Under the pieces are notes generated by a model that was given only the letters and a program-made list of their open reading frames with translations, had not been told where the DNA came from and did no database searches. Positions 43,409 to 54,429 of a stretch of DNA of 64,000 bases are shown here, one piece after another. Position numbers and translations under genes: made by a program. The stretch comes from Zygnema cylindricum (lineage: Eukaryota > Streptophyta > Zygnematophyceae > Zygnematales > Zygnemataceae), in contig JBBHKE010002832.1 of assembly GCA_037447655.1 (NCBI GenBank), positions 126,001 through 190,000 on the forward strand, given 5' to 3'. The first letter of the stretch is position 1; each line of letters begins with the position of its first letter.

Positions 43409-44429
43409 GTTAGAAATTAAAGGTTTCTTTAGAGTAATTTCCAAGATTTGTAAAATGCAGAAAAGAAGTAGAGGCAATCTGCCTCTAACTCCTATCTCCA
43501 GCTCCCACACTTGTCGCAGTTAGTGAAAGTTGGAGAGGGAGATAGAGCTATGGCCGCCTATGCTATCTCTTTGGGGACAGATATTAGGTTAGGATATTTT
43601 TACAAAATAAACTTGACGAGCCCAAGAATTGAACCAGATACCTGCCGTTTGTCAAGGTAGCCGGTAGCGTTAGCCAACTAGTCTAAACTAGAGATATATG
43701 ATATAGGTTTTGATAGTTATTTAAATGTTAACACGTCGTCTATCTTCATTCAACGAGATATTTAGACATAGATACAATTTGTAATGTACGGCGTACGGCA
43801 AATGAAAAACGGATACCACGCATTTTGTTTGAAGGCAAAACAAATATTGCGCAAGTATTTATGACGACCACGATTATAATCCACGTCAATCAGACAACCA
43901 CGAAGCATGGCGAGATCGCGAAATAGGTTTTTGCGGTCGATGTCACATGAATCGCTATCTGGAACAATCACTTTTCATTACGGCATCTCCGTAGATTCCA
44001 GGAACAAACCCAGAAATGACATCTGTCAACTTTTCGGCCATGTCGTATAATGGCCGTATATAAAGTACAACGACACCAATACCTTTATATACGTTACAGT
44101 ATTCTGATTGGTGCCGTACTTCAATAGATAAAGTTTTAGAGAGAGATAGGACTTAGAAAAATTTGAGAGATTTGTCCCTCTCTCCCAGAGAGCTTCTATA
44201 CAAAAGGTCAACTTTTACCCTTCATAACTTACTACTCAAGGGAGAAAATTTAGAGATTCTTTTTGCTATTGACTCACGTGAGTCTTGCCTTTACAAGGGT
44301 GTTGGTGGTCAAAGTTTTTCTTTGCCAAGGTAGCAAATATTCTTGCTAAAACACAAAGGGGTTAGGGTTATCCTAGAGGCTTCGTGTGAGCTGCCTACTC
44401 TGAGGTCCTATGGAGGTCTCAGAGTTGCA
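43409..44429 (+). repeat. C5 3' LTR (1021 bp)
   Basis: Homologous to 38034-39061 and ends AGAGTTGCA. It includes the antisense B-box-like GGTTCAATTCT (reverse complement of 43625-43635). Confidence 0.9.
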
Positions 44430-44839
44430 ATAGGTAGCCGCCTCTCTCCGAGAGAGCTCTTGTACAAAAGGTCAACTTTGACCCTCCATAACTTATTGCT
44501 CAGAGGAGTAAATTCAGAGATTTTTTTTGTTGCGGACTAAAGGGAGTCCACACTACACATGGGTGTAATCAGTTAGAGTTTTTTCTTGCCAAGGTGGCTA
44601 AATTTTATTAGGGAAAGTCAAAGTGGGTGAATGAGTCCAAATTCTCAGTTCCTAACTTAGCATTCTGTGGGGGAACTAATCAAATAAAAAGTCTTATTTC
44701 ACAAGGGTGAATCTGTATTGAGATTCTAACTATCAAAGTGTTAGTCAATTAGGTTTAAATCAACTTGAAGTTAGCACTATCTAGATAAGCTTCTTGTGAG
44801 TTGCCTACTCACAAGATCAATGTAGGTCTCACAGTTCCA
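44430..44839 (+). repeat. C3 3' LTR, right part
   Basis: It resumes the interrupted LTR with ATAGGTAGCCGCC and ends TTCCA directly before ACCTT (44840-44844), the right target duplication of C3. Confidence 0.9.
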
Positions 44840-44844
44840 ACCTT

Positions 44845-44964
44845 TACTGACTACCACAAGTGTGGGAGCTGAAGAGAGGAGTTATCGACAGACTACCTCG
44901 ACTTGTTTTTTGCATTTCAATTTAGACCTAGAAAATACTAAAAGAACCATTAATTTATACACTC
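44845..44964 (-). repeat. C7 3' LTR, first ~120 bp
   Basis: On the minus strand it starts TGTATAAATTAATGG after the polypurine tract (complement of CTCCCCTTATTTTG at 44965-44978). C3 interrupts it at ACCTT. Confidence 0.85.
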
Positions 44965-44984
44965 CCCTTATTTTGTAGTCACTC

Positions 44985-45716
44985 TCTAATTTAAGACCAC
45001 ACTTCTCCCTGCAAAAAATTAGCTTAGGGAAAGGTACAGGTTTGGTCATCATATATGCCACCATTTCACTATTTAGTCTATACTCTAGGCTTACTATCTT
45101 GTCTTCTCCTTTCTCACTAACAAAGCTTAGCCTAATGTTTATATGTTCGGCTTTAAAGTGGCGTTTATGATTGGCTGAAACGCCAATGGCTGCATGATTA
45201 TCACAAAAAACTTTCACGACACCACTTTTAAGATGACCAAGCTCACCAGAAAAAGACTTCACCCATATCAATTGTTTAACAACAGAGAAACTGGTCATGT
45301 ACTCAACATTCATTGTGGACTGTGCAATGACCTTTTGCTACTTGCTTCTCCTACATCAAGCTCCATCAACCACATACAATACATACCTAGTCGTGCATCT
45401 CATCATAGGAGCATCTCTATAGCTGGCATCACTCTAAGTGGTGATGTCGGTATTGTTCCTATCCAAATGGAACAATAGATCTCTAGTCCCTATGAGAAAT
45501 ATAAGGACTCTTATAGCTGCCTCGCAATCTTTCTTAGTGGGGGCATTCAAACTCCTACTTAGTACTTCTACAATAGCAACTATTTCTGGTTGGGTACAAT
45601 TAATAAAATATATTATGCTGCCCACTACTTATCTATAAGGACTTGTCTACATAATTATTTCTCTTCATAGCCTAATTTATCATCGAAGATTATAACTCCC
45701 TCTTCCACACCCCCTT
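44985..45716 (-). pseudogene. pol: C7 RT C-terminus / RNase H
   Basis: The minus-strand frame 45434-45625 gives the RT-RNase H connection (IIYFINCTQPEIVAIVEVLS, LNAPTKKDCEAAIRVLIFLI). Frame 44882-45313 gives VEYMTSFSVVKQLIWVKSF and FCDNHAAIGVSANHKRHFKA, the later RNase H motifs. The WSDAS segment between them lies in a frameshifted stretch. On the upstream side it is joined directly to the LTR at 45717. Confidence 0.88.
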
Positions 45717-46568
45717 TGCAACTCCAAGACCTTTATTGGCCCTTAGAGTAAACATCTCACACGAAGCCTCTAGGATAACCTTGATCCCTTTGTGTTTCAG
45801 CAAGAATAATTGCCACCATGGTAAACAAAAACTATAACCACCTTCATCCCTATGAAGGTAACACTCCCCTGAGTCGATAGCAAAAAGAATCTGTAAATTT
45901 GCTCCTTTGAGCAGTTAGTTATGGAGGGTCAAAGTTGACCTTTTGTACCAAGGCTCTCACGGAGGGAGGGTCCTATCTACCAAATTTTCCTAAGTCTTAT
46001 CTCTCTCTAAAACTCTATCTACTGGAGTAGGGCACAAATCAAAATAATGTGTCGTACAAAAAGATACAGGTGCCGTTGTACTTTATGTACGGAAATTGTA
46101 CGACATGGCTAACCAGTCGACACATGTTATATCTGGATTTTTTTCCTGTAATCCCCTGAGATGCCGTAATCCAATGTGGTCGTGCCACGTGTCAATCGAT
46201 GTGACGGTGAGTGAAAACCACAAAAATCCCAATCCCCAATCTTGATAGCTTTTGCGCCTGTCTGATCAAAACAGGGTATTAATCGTAGCCGCCATCAATC
46301 ATTGCTCGATATTTGTTTCGCTGGTAAAACAAAATGCGCGATATGCGTTTTGAACCATATTGTACTCTATACTTTACAAACCTGTAGCCATGCGCGACGT
46401 CTATAGTTTAGTTAAATGAATTTATTCACCCTTCACAATTTATATATTTGTTATATCTTATATGTATCTGCAGGAATCCTAGATCATAGGATAGAGCTAC
46501 CGTCTATTTCAGACTTGACGGACGGTAGGTACGAAGATCAAATCTTGGGTGCGTCAAGTATATTTTGG
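45717..46568 (-). repeat. C7 5' LTR, outer part lost
   Basis: The reverse complement ends GGTCTTGGAGTTGCA at 45717 and is homologous to the other LTRs up to 46568 (ATATTTTGGG), after which G-rich minisatellite-type sequence replaces the first ~240 LTR bases. Confidence 0.8.
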
Positions 46569-46569
46569 G

Positions 46570-47120
46570 CGAGAGGAGAGGAGATAGAGGTGTCGAAGAG
46601 GTGTGTCGGGGTGTGCATGTGCCAATAATAGGGTGTTTGGCGGTTGGTCTGGCGTACCCCTACGGCTCCACACACACAGCCCAACAGAGGGGGGGGTCAC
46701 AGGTTGCGCTCATGTCGGTCTAAGTGAAGACCGCCGTGGCCAACAGTAGCCGACCTAAAGAGGGGTGTTGGGGGGGTGTAGGGGGGGTTAGCGGGGGTGT
46801 AGGGGGGGTTAATGGGGTGTAGGGGGGATTAGCAAGGGTGTAGGGGGGGTTTGCGCGGGTGTAGAGGGGGTTAAGGAGGGTGTAGCGGGGTTGTAGGGGG
46901 GGTTTGCAGAGGGGTGTTGGGGTCCCCAGGGCATGGTCTTCTGGCCTTGGCGCTGGCGCGTGGGTTTGCGGCTGCGGGAGGATTTTGAAGAAAAGGTCCA
47001 TTGGGATGGGGGGGGTGGGGGGATGGGGTGAAAGTGCGATTTGGGGGAGGTAGTAGGAGGAGGACTGGAGGGGGAATGAGGGGGTGGGGTGGTGTTGGGG
47101 GATGGGGGATGGGGGATGGG
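46570..47120. repeat. G-rich region with GGGGTGTAGGGGGGGTTAGC-like minisatellite
   Basis: From about 46762 to 46925 roughly eight units of 20-24 bp follow one another, each with GGTGTAGGGGGG and then TTAGC, TTAAT or TTTGC. Less regular G-rich DNA follows to 47120. The many G runs could form G-quadruplexes. The minus-strand frames are Pro-rich low complexity, not genes. Confidence 0.85.
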
Positions 47121-47515
47121 AAGCGGTGAGGGAAGTGCTTGGACACATGCGGATTGAAAACAAGAAAAAGGATTTAGCCACAACAATTGGAAGACAAGGA
47201 AAAAATTGGAAACCCATTAATGGGAGATGTGGAGAATGTCTCCTAAGTAGATGGCCAAGAAGAGGCTCCACCGATAATTCATCTTTCCCTCCTCCTCCTA
47301 CTCCTCCCCCCCTCCTCCAAGAGATCTTTCCAAGTAATGCTCATTCGCTGTGTAACAAAAAGTAAAAAAAACAGAAATATAAAATAGAAATAGAACAGAG
47401 CACAATAGCCAACAGTGCGCATGGATGCAAAATCGAGACGTACACACAAAGTAAAACGAAGGAAAAAAAAAAAAAAAATTAAAAATTCCCCCCCCCCCCC
47501 CTATTTGAAACTCTT
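47121..47515. other. Gene-free stretch with homopolymers
   Basis: Contains a CTCCTCC patch (47288-47320), an A run (47463-47478) and a C run (47488-47501). No gene seen. Confidence 0.6.
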
Positions 47516-48692
47516 AGACCTCCATTGGTCCTCAGAGTAGGCAACTCTCAAGAAGCTTATCTAGTTAGTGTTGACTCCAAGTTGATACAAACCCAAATAA
47601 TTGACCCTTTCACAATCAAAACCCTAATACAACTTCACCCTTGTGAAATAAGATTTTATGTGTGCTCAGTTCCATCACATAATGCAAAGTTAGAATATGA
47701 GTTTTGGACACATTCACCCACTTTGAATTTCCCTTAGAAATTGAGCCACCTTGGCAAACAAAAATTTTTAGTGACTACACCCTTGTGTAGCTTGGAATCC
47801 CTTGAATCCGCAGCAAAAAAAATCACTGAAAATGGTCCACTAAGTGAGTTTTAATTAAATGGTAAAGTTTGCTTATTTATCCAAATGCTCCCTAGGAGAG
47901 AGGCGACTACTTGGCAAAATTATTCTAAGTCCTAAAAACCCTCTCTAAGCTCCCTAGTATTCTGGTATGGTCCAATCGTAAGACTCTATCGTAAAAGAAA
48001 GTACAGGCACCGTCGTACATTCCGTACCGTCAATGTACATTATCGCCAGAATTTGATATTTGTCATATCTGGAATTATCATCTTTCGTTTTGGAAATCTC
48101 GCAATCCTCTCGGATCTTGCCACATGTCATTTGGATTGGCGCCGTGTGAAAACGCCAAGTTGCCAAATCCGGAAATGTGGCTCTCTCCACGGCCGTTCGA
48201 TGAAGACCAACATTTGAAATTGACCGTCTAAAAAATTGCACGATAATTGTTTCACATTTGAAACAAATGAGCCATATCCATTTTGAGATAACCCGTTATC
48301 CGTACAATACAAACTGTTTCTATGTCTTACCATTGCGTTAAATGAATTAGTCTAACTATTTGTTTTTATAAAGTTATCCTACCCTATATATTATAGCATA
48401 GGTCCTAAACTACAGGATAAAGCTACCAGCTACCTAATTCTTGACGAACAACAGGTACTAGGATCAAATCCTGGGTCCGTCAAGACAGTTTTGGGAAACC
48501 TACCAAAAGCTACAGCTTGTCTCTCTCTTTAGGCAGCATGGGTAGCCATGGCTCTAGTTGTCTCTCCAACCTTATGTGATTGTGACAAGTGTGGGGGTTT
48601 GGAGAGTGGAGCAAGAGGCAGGTTGCCTTTGTTAACTTCCTCTTTATTAATTTTCCCTTTATTCAGACCTAGAAAATACTTACATTTCAACA
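47516..48692 (-). repeat. C6 3' LTR (1177 bp)
   Basis: The minus strand starts TGTTGAAATGTAAGTATTTTC after the polypurine tract (complement of 48693-48703) and ends at 47516. It carries the antisense tRNA-like hairpin at 48443-48481. Confidence 0.88.
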
Positions 48693-48703
48693 CTCCCCTT
48701 ATT
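48693..48703 (-). other. C6 polypurine tract
   Basis: Complement of CTCCCCTTATT, that is AATAAGGGGAG, next to the 3' LTR. Confidence 0.85.
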
Positions 48704-48709
48704 TTCTAG

Positions 48710-49330
48710 TCTACTTTCCTTTTAACTATACCAAATAAATTTTCTTTTTATTTTTCTTCTTTCTTTTCTTCGCATAAAACTTTAAGTAAACAACCTCATA
48801 TTCAAATAGGTCTATTAGATGACCTCATATTCAAATAGGTCTATTAGATGATCTGAAAAAAAAATTGCATCTTGTTGATCCCACATTTTGTTTAGCATCC
48901 CATTTTTCATAAATCTAAACAAAGATTTTATCCACCTCATTTATTTTACATCCAAACAAAATCCAATTTTCTTCTTGCAATTCAAACAGTCTGCCCTATC
49001 TTTAATCTACAACACACACCCAGATGCTAACTATTTTACAGGCACACCTTTATAGATGGCATCACTCCCATTAGTGATGTCAACATAATTACCCCCCAAA
49101 TTTATCCTTAAATCAAGAGTCCCCACTAAGTTCCTCATAAAATCCACATCTTCCGAACTCATTTTTTTATCCATGATAATTACCCCTTTTTATGAACTAT
49201 CCTTACTCTCTCCCACGGAATTCTTTCCACTATCACTTTCTATTTTTATTCCCTAAATAAATTTCTCCTCCCCTAAAATTTTAATCAAATATTCCTCTTC
49301 ACGCATATCCTTTAAAGCCCCCTTTAGATT
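48710..49330 (-). pseudogene. C6 collapsed RT/RNase H tail, with stops
   Basis: The minus strand is homologous to the 182-codon frame of C3 in the same order (GIKIESDSGK; IIMDKKMSSEDVDFMRNLVG; VDITNGSDAIYKGVP; RWIKSLFRFMKNG; DQQDAI) but contains several stops. It keeps the Asp of the WSDAS motif, which C3 has lost. A 29-bp tandem duplication (48794-48851) lies in its 3' part. The shared deletion pattern shows that C3 and C6 derive from one reduced ancestor. Confidence 0.78.
48794..48851 (-). repeat. 29-bp tandem duplication in C6
   Basis: CCTCATATTCAAATAGGTCT plus nine more bases occurs twice in a row. Confidence 0.92.
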
Positions 49331-49399
49331 TACTTCTCCCGTTTCCTCGGAATCCGTTGAGGTCTCCATTTTCGACCAGTTTTATGTTTCCAAAATATT

Positions 49400-50637
49400 T
49401 ATGAAACTATCCTCAATAATTTGAATTCCCTCAAGTTTCTCCTCTCTTTAATACCCTTATTCCTTCAAAAGCACAATGTTGCTTTCGTGGAATTTCTATG
49501 TTCTTTTCTTTCTTCCCCATATTACCGATGTAGAGAAGCTCCAAAAAATTTTAATCCTCGTTCTCCTCTTCGCGTTATTCCTCCTCATCAACATTCCAAC
49601 TTCTAATTTCTTCCAAACTAGGACACTTTTCCATATAGTGACCCGGCTCCCTTCAAAAGAAGCAAACCCCCTTTTTCAAAGGTTCCCTTTCTTTTCCTCT
49701 CCCTCTCTTTCAACCAAAATTCCATTAAGGTTTACCTTTTTCTTTCTTCCTCTCATCACGCTTCTGTTCGTCACCGCCGTTCCTCTCATCACGCTTGCGC
49801 CAATCACCACCAGCTGTAAATGCAGTTACCCTCTCACTTCCCCTACGAAGCTCCAAAGTGCTTTCCCACACTAGAATTATCCCCATGGTAAAGCTCCAAG
49901 TCCATGAGGAGCCATCCATTGCATGCATACGATAAATGATATTTGCGTACTCATCTAGGAGTTTCATGAGTAGTGTATTAATCTTTCTCTCCTAAAACTC
50001 TACATATCCCGCACTAGGAAGCCCAACATATAACGTATCAATATCAATGCAAAACTCTATCATGCTACCGCTTTTATAAACATAGGCCCTTATTTCTTGT
50101 TTTACTAACTGCTGCCTTTGAATAGTCTCACTCTTATAAATCTGACTTAGTGTTTCCCACATTTCCAAAGAATTAGTTAAACTTAAAAGAGTGATAGCTA
50201 TGGACTTAGACACATATCTAAGTATGAGATGTTTTGCTATAGTGTTTTTATTCTTCCAAAGTTTACTATCATTTTCTTTAGTTTTACTTATAACTCCTCC
50301 AAGTGGAGCTGTTTTGGAGAGCTTAGCTCCCCTCACCATAGGTGTCCCTTTATCCTTCTCCCCTTTTTTCCCTTGCATGGCAATGATTTTCCCTTCACCT
50401 TCCGTTACATCTGAACTCCAGTTGGTTTTTCTGGGAAGCCCCAGATGATTCTTCAAAATGAGTTCCACCAAAAACGGGTGGCGGACACCTCACTTGCCCT
50501 GAAACAATTCCCCAAAAATGCTTTTCGAAAAGCAACCCCTCCGTCGTAAACTCCCAATAAGTGATGTCTATTCCATCAAACATAGACACCTTAGATGGTG
50601 GGCCAATAACCTCAAATAGTATGGGCTCCATTCCCAC
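49400..50637 (-). pseudogene. gag: C6 gag, fragmented
   Basis: Minus-strand frame 50637-50395 starts inside the LTR and crosses the primer site as FEVIGPPSKVSMFDG, followed by TTEGLLFEKHFWGIVSGQVR. Frame 50471-49992 carries GTPMVRGAKLSKTAPLGGV, AKHLILRYVSKSIAITLLSL and IYKSETIQRQQLVKQEIRAY. Frame 49967-49725 carries LLDEYANIIYRMHAMDGSSW and a basic C-terminus. A zinc-knuckle remnant near 49630-49672 (CFF, stop, REPGHYMEKC) has a stop at its second Cys. A Glu-rich linker follows. Confidence 0.85.
50599..50611 (-). other. C6 primer-binding site
   Basis: On the minus strand GGTTATTGGCCCA: the half initiator-Met tRNA site with one substitution. The LTR ends TTTGA just before it. Confidence 0.75.
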
Positions 50638-51707
50638 AGAGAATTCGCATATCCAAAGAAGCTAATCTAGATAGTGTCGACTCCAAGTTTATATAAACCA
50701 AAATGATTGACCCCTTGACAATTAGAACCTTATTACAACTTCACCCTTGAGAAAGAAGACTTTCTGTGTGCTCAATTCCCCCACATAATTTAAAGCTTGA
50801 ACATGTGTTTTGGACAATATTCCCCACTTTGAATTTCCCACTGAATAAGTGCCACCCAGGCATGCAAAAACTTTGACCGACTACATCCTTGTGTAGCTTG
50901 GACTCGCGTGAGTCCGAAGCAAAAAGAATCATTGAATTTGCTCTCTTGAGCATTAAGTTATGGCTGGTCAAAGATATCATTTATAGTTACAAGCTCTCTT
51001 AGAGAGAGGTACCTAAATATCACTAAGTCTTAGTCTGCCTACTCACGACTACCTACTACTAAACCCTAATCTAATAGGAATACTATATAGTATAAGAAGG
51101 TACGATGGGCGATGTACTTATTGTACGGCCATTGTACAACATGGTCTAGAAGGTGACATACGCCAAATCGGGAGCCATGGTTCCTATTCCCATCTTCTCC
51201 ATTATCAAATCATGTGGCGCCACGTGGCACCGCGTGAGGATATCCCCAAAGGCCGCCGAAAGCTTATTGTGGGTGGCGGCTGTAATGGTGGCCGTCTGAT
51301 CAGTTGTATTTATATGGTTTTGATTCGCTTCCATACATGAATTGATTAATGCGCGTTTTTGTTAATTTGCTGCGAATTAGTCCTTTAGATCAATAGATAT
51401 ATATGCGTGAAACATAGCATGTGTATCGTTTCGTTAGTGCATTAATGGATAAGGCGTAGGTCTACATAGTATTCTGCAAACCCAGGTTCAAATGCGGCCA
51501 GAAGCACTATTTTGCTAAAACTAGTAAAATACCTTCTAATTCATTCTACCTCCTTCTAAATGTCGCAACAGCCATGGCATGCCTTTGTTCCTCTCTTTCT
51601 CTCTCTTTACATTCTAAATTAAATATAGAATTGAACTGTTAATTACCGTTTTTCAACACTCTATTTATTTTTCCAATACAGACCTAGAAACTACAAAAAA
51701 TTTAACA
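50612..51707 (-). repeat. C6 5' LTR (1096 bp)
   Basis: The minus strand starts TGTTAAATTTTTTG at 51707. Similar to 47516-48692, except for the last ~40 bases, which are divergent. Confidence 0.82.
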
Positions 51708-52211
51708 TTGCCCACTCGGAAATCACGACTCGCACCAAGATTGTTCGATTAAGATAGACATTTGAAATTGGCTGTCAAAATAATTGCGCAATTTTTTTTT
51801 CACATTTAATACAAATGCGCGATATCCGTTTTGAGATATTCCGTAGTCCGTACAAAACAAACTATTTTTATGTCTTACTATCCCGTTAAATGAATTAGTC
51901 CAACTATTTATGTTTATATATTTATCGTACCCAATATAATATAGCATAGGTTCTATACTACAAGATAAAGCTACCAAGTACTTGATTCTTGATTGACGGC
52001 AGGTACTAGGATCAAATATTGGGTGCGTCAAGATAGTTTTGGTAAATCTACTAAAAGCTACAGCCTGTCTCTCTAGCTGTCTCTCCAACCTTCAGTGACT
52101 GCGACAAGTGATGGGGTTTGGAGAGTGGAGCGAGAAGCACGCTGCCTTTGCTGACTTCCTTTTTAATAATTTTCCCTTTATTCAAACCTATAAAATAAAT
52201 ACATTTAAACA
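51708..52211 (-). repeat. Truncated copia LTR, minus strand
   Basis: The reverse complement starts TGTTTAAATGTATTTATTT at 52211 and is homologous to the first half of the C6 3' LTR (48140-48692). The second half is missing, replaced by C6. In place of a polypurine tract there is a C run. Confidence 0.8.
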
Positions 52212-52470
52212 CCCCCCCCCCTCCGCGCTCCCCCCTTCCTCTCTTTTTCAATTTTCCCTTTTTTTTTCTCATTTCGCTCTTTTTCCTTTTTTTTTTAAAT
52301 AGGAAGAAATACATAGAAAGGGAGATAGAGAAAGAGATAGAGAGAGAGACAGAGAGAGAAACTGAGGGAGAGAGAGTAAGAGAGAGAGAGAGACAAAGAG
52401 AGAGACAGAGGGAGAGAGAGAAAGACAAAGGAACACAAAAAGAAAAGAGAGAGCAGTATTGCGGTAGGGG
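52212..52470. repeat. C/T-rich run and GA-rich microsatellite
   Basis: A C run (52211-52219), a T-rich stretch (52240-52300), and then about 150 bp of imperfect (GAGA)n with CA interruptions (52315-52440). The Leu/Ser-rich minus-strand frames here are low complexity. Confidence 0.9.
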
Positions 52471-52555
52471 GCCCCAACGGCCTTTGGCCCTTGGCGCCCT
52501 TTTCTGTTTTATGGACTGCAAGGGGCGAGGGAAGAGAGGGAGACAGAAGCGAGGG

Positions 52556-53567
52556 TGTAGAAATTAAAGGTTATCTTAGTATTTTCTAGGTTTTGTAAAA
52601 TGCAAAAAAGAAGCACACGCACTATGTCTCTAACTCCTCTCTACTGCTCCCACACTTGTCGCAGTCACTGAAAGTGGGCGAGGGAAATAAAGACATGGCC
52701 GCCTATGCTATCTCGACTGGGAAATATATTAGGTTGGTAGATTTTTACCAAAATAGATCTTAACGGACCCAAGATTTTAACCTGATACCTGTCGTGTGTC
52801 TGATAAGCCAGTAGGCGGTTACCTTAGCCAAAAAGTCAAATATCAAGGTTAGAGGATATAAAGTTTGGTAGCTATTTAAATGTTAACACGTAGGCTATTT
52901 CATTTAACAGGATATTTAGACATAGATAAAGTTTGTAATGTATGGCGTATGGAACATCCGAAAGGAATACCGTGTATGTTGTTTCGAAGACGAAACAAAT
53001 ATTGCGCAAGTATTTATGACGGCCACGATTGTAATCCAGCTTACTAGGACGGCCACGAAGCATGACGAGATCACGGAATAGTTTTTTGGCGGTTTGCGGT
53101 TGACGTCACATCAATTGCCACGTGGCACAATTGCATAGGATTACGACATCTCCGCGGATTACAGAACCGAATCGAAAAGTGACATGTGTCGACTTGTTGG
53201 CCATGTTGTACAATGGCTGTACAGAAAGTACACCAGCACCTGTACCTTTATGGAGGATATAGTATCATGATTGGTGTCGTATTTTAGTAGATAGAGTTTT
53301 AGAGAGAGATAGGTCAACTTTGACCCTTTATAACTTACTGCTAAGGGGAGTAAATTCAAAGAATCTTTTGCCTAAGAATCAAGGGTATCTTGCCTTCACA
53401 AGGGTGAAGGTGGTCAGAGCTTTTGTCTGTTAGGGTGGCAGTTATACTTGCTGAAACACAAAGGGGTCAGGATTATCTTAGAGGTTTCCTATGAGCTGCC
53501 TATTATGAGGATCCATCGAGGTATCAGAGTGCCTATTTTGAGGACCAATGGAGGTCTCAAAGTTACA
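52556..53567 (+). repeat. C8 5' LTR (1012 bp)
   Basis: TGTAGAAATTAAAGG to AAGTTACA. Its last 75 bases contain a ~37-bp imperfect tandem duplication (TGCCTATTATGAGGATCCAT and TGCCTATTTTGAGGACCAAT begin the two units). The antisense tRNA-like region is at about 52761-52833. Confidence 0.9.
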
Positions 53568-54420
53568 AGCTATGGGCCACACTTTAGGGAACCCATATTT
53601 AATGGAGCTGGCTTCATATACTGAGAAAGTAAGATGACATAATCTCTATGTGAGAAACAGTTTTGGGGAATAGTGAGTGGACGGGTAAGGCGTCCATCAA
53701 ATCTTGGGATCCCTCGAGGATTTGGAGGAAGCAGATTCATCAGAGATGAATATCCATTTCAACGGGGTAGACAAATGAAGGGGAGGTGGTGAACAAATGA
53801 AATGAGAAGGAAAAATAAAACCAATACGTACTTGTTCGGCATTCATGTCACCTATTCTAAGGAACGAGGAGAATGATACTAAAAGCTCGGAATTCAACAA
53901 TATGGCGGCAAAGCTCTTCATCCTGTGCCATCTTACTTAAGGGCTTCCATCTCCTCATTTGTAGGTAGAGAGGGCATCCGTTCTTTGGGTGGCTTTCATA
54001 GAGATGTTCCAAAGTGGTACGATTCAGCAAGTACAGATGGTTGATCAAAAGATTAAAGAGTAAATATTCAAAGGGTGAAGATGATAGATTTTTGAAATGA
54101 GCTTGCTACACTTTTCATGGATCTAAAGAGTGTTGGAAAAGTATTTGGTGAAAAGGAAAAGGTTAATTGTTTAATGATGAAGTTACTCGATGAGTTCGAG
54201 ACCATAGTCAACCGTGTGCACGACTTGGCGGACTCAAGGTGGATTTGAAATTCAGTAGTAGGGATGATTCTTGTTCGAGAAAATACGATTGAGATCCGAA
54301 AGGAGGAAAGAGTGGGCAAGCCTTGGCCGTTGGGACTGATTGGAAGAACAATGATTCTAGGAAACAGGTCGGAATTTATCAACGGGAGCGGCACAAAAAT
54401 TTAGACCAAAGAGTTCGGAC
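53568..54420 (+). pseudogene. gag: C8 primer site and gag, fragmented
   Basis: AGCTATGGGCC is a shortened, mutated primer site. Gag is recognisable only in short frames: MAAKLFILCHLT, LWVAFIEMFQSGTIQQVQM and LDEFETIVNRVHDL. Many stops and small indels make it one of the most decayed gag copies here. Confidence 0.8.
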
Positions 54421-54429
54421 GAAGGATTC

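Larger units (their letters stand above)
38034..44429 (+). mobile_element. C5: copia element nested in the C3 3' LTR
   Basis: LTRs 38034-39061 and 43409-44429 (about 85% similar by eye, so an old copy) flank a complete but decayed gag-pol. The host LTR is colinear across the element: AAAATTTAGTAG on the left continues as TAGGTAGCCGCC on the right, as in the uninterrupted LTR at 25010-25025. The overlap TAG, with one change beside it, is what remains of a target duplication. Confidence 0.93.
32829..44839 (+). mobile_element. C3: non-autonomous copia element containing nested C5
   Basis: Bounded by the five-base target duplication ACCTT at 32824-32828 and 44840-44844. The 5' LTR is 32829-34051. 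The 3' LTR is 37260-38033 plus 44430-44839, split by the later insertion of C5. Between the LTRs are a gag start, an extra LTR piece, gag again and a shrunken RT/RNase H tail. Protease, integrase and most of RT are absent. Structurally it matches C6. Confidence 0.9.
44845..46568 (-). mobile_element. C7: internally deleted copia element, minus strand
   Basis: Reading the minus strand: 5' LTR (about 46568 to 45717), then directly the end of RT and RNase H (45716-44985), polypurine tract, and the 3' LTR (44964-44845, continuing at 32828-32079 beyond the inserted C3). The primer site, gag, protease, integrase and most of RT are missing. The outer end of the 5' LTR is also lost at 46568. Confidence 0.85.
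47516..51707 (-). mobile_element. C6: non-autonomous copia element, minus strand
   Basis: Minus-strand order: 5' LTR (51707-50612), primer site, gag, acidic linker, collapsed RT/RNase H tail, polypurine tract, 3' LTR (48692-47516). The internal region is only about 1.9 kb and lacks protease, integrase and most of RT, the same layout as C3. The LTRs are about 80% similar by eye, so it is old. Outer five-base flanks (CTATT and TTGCC) do not match. Confidence 0.88.

Noticed and set aside
46720-47271. 183-codon Pro-rich minus-strand frame
   Set aside because: Direct translation of the G-rich minisatellite; low complexity only.
52051-52521. 156-codon minus-strand frame with Leu/Ser repeats
   Set aside because: Produced by the GA microsatellite at 52315-52440.
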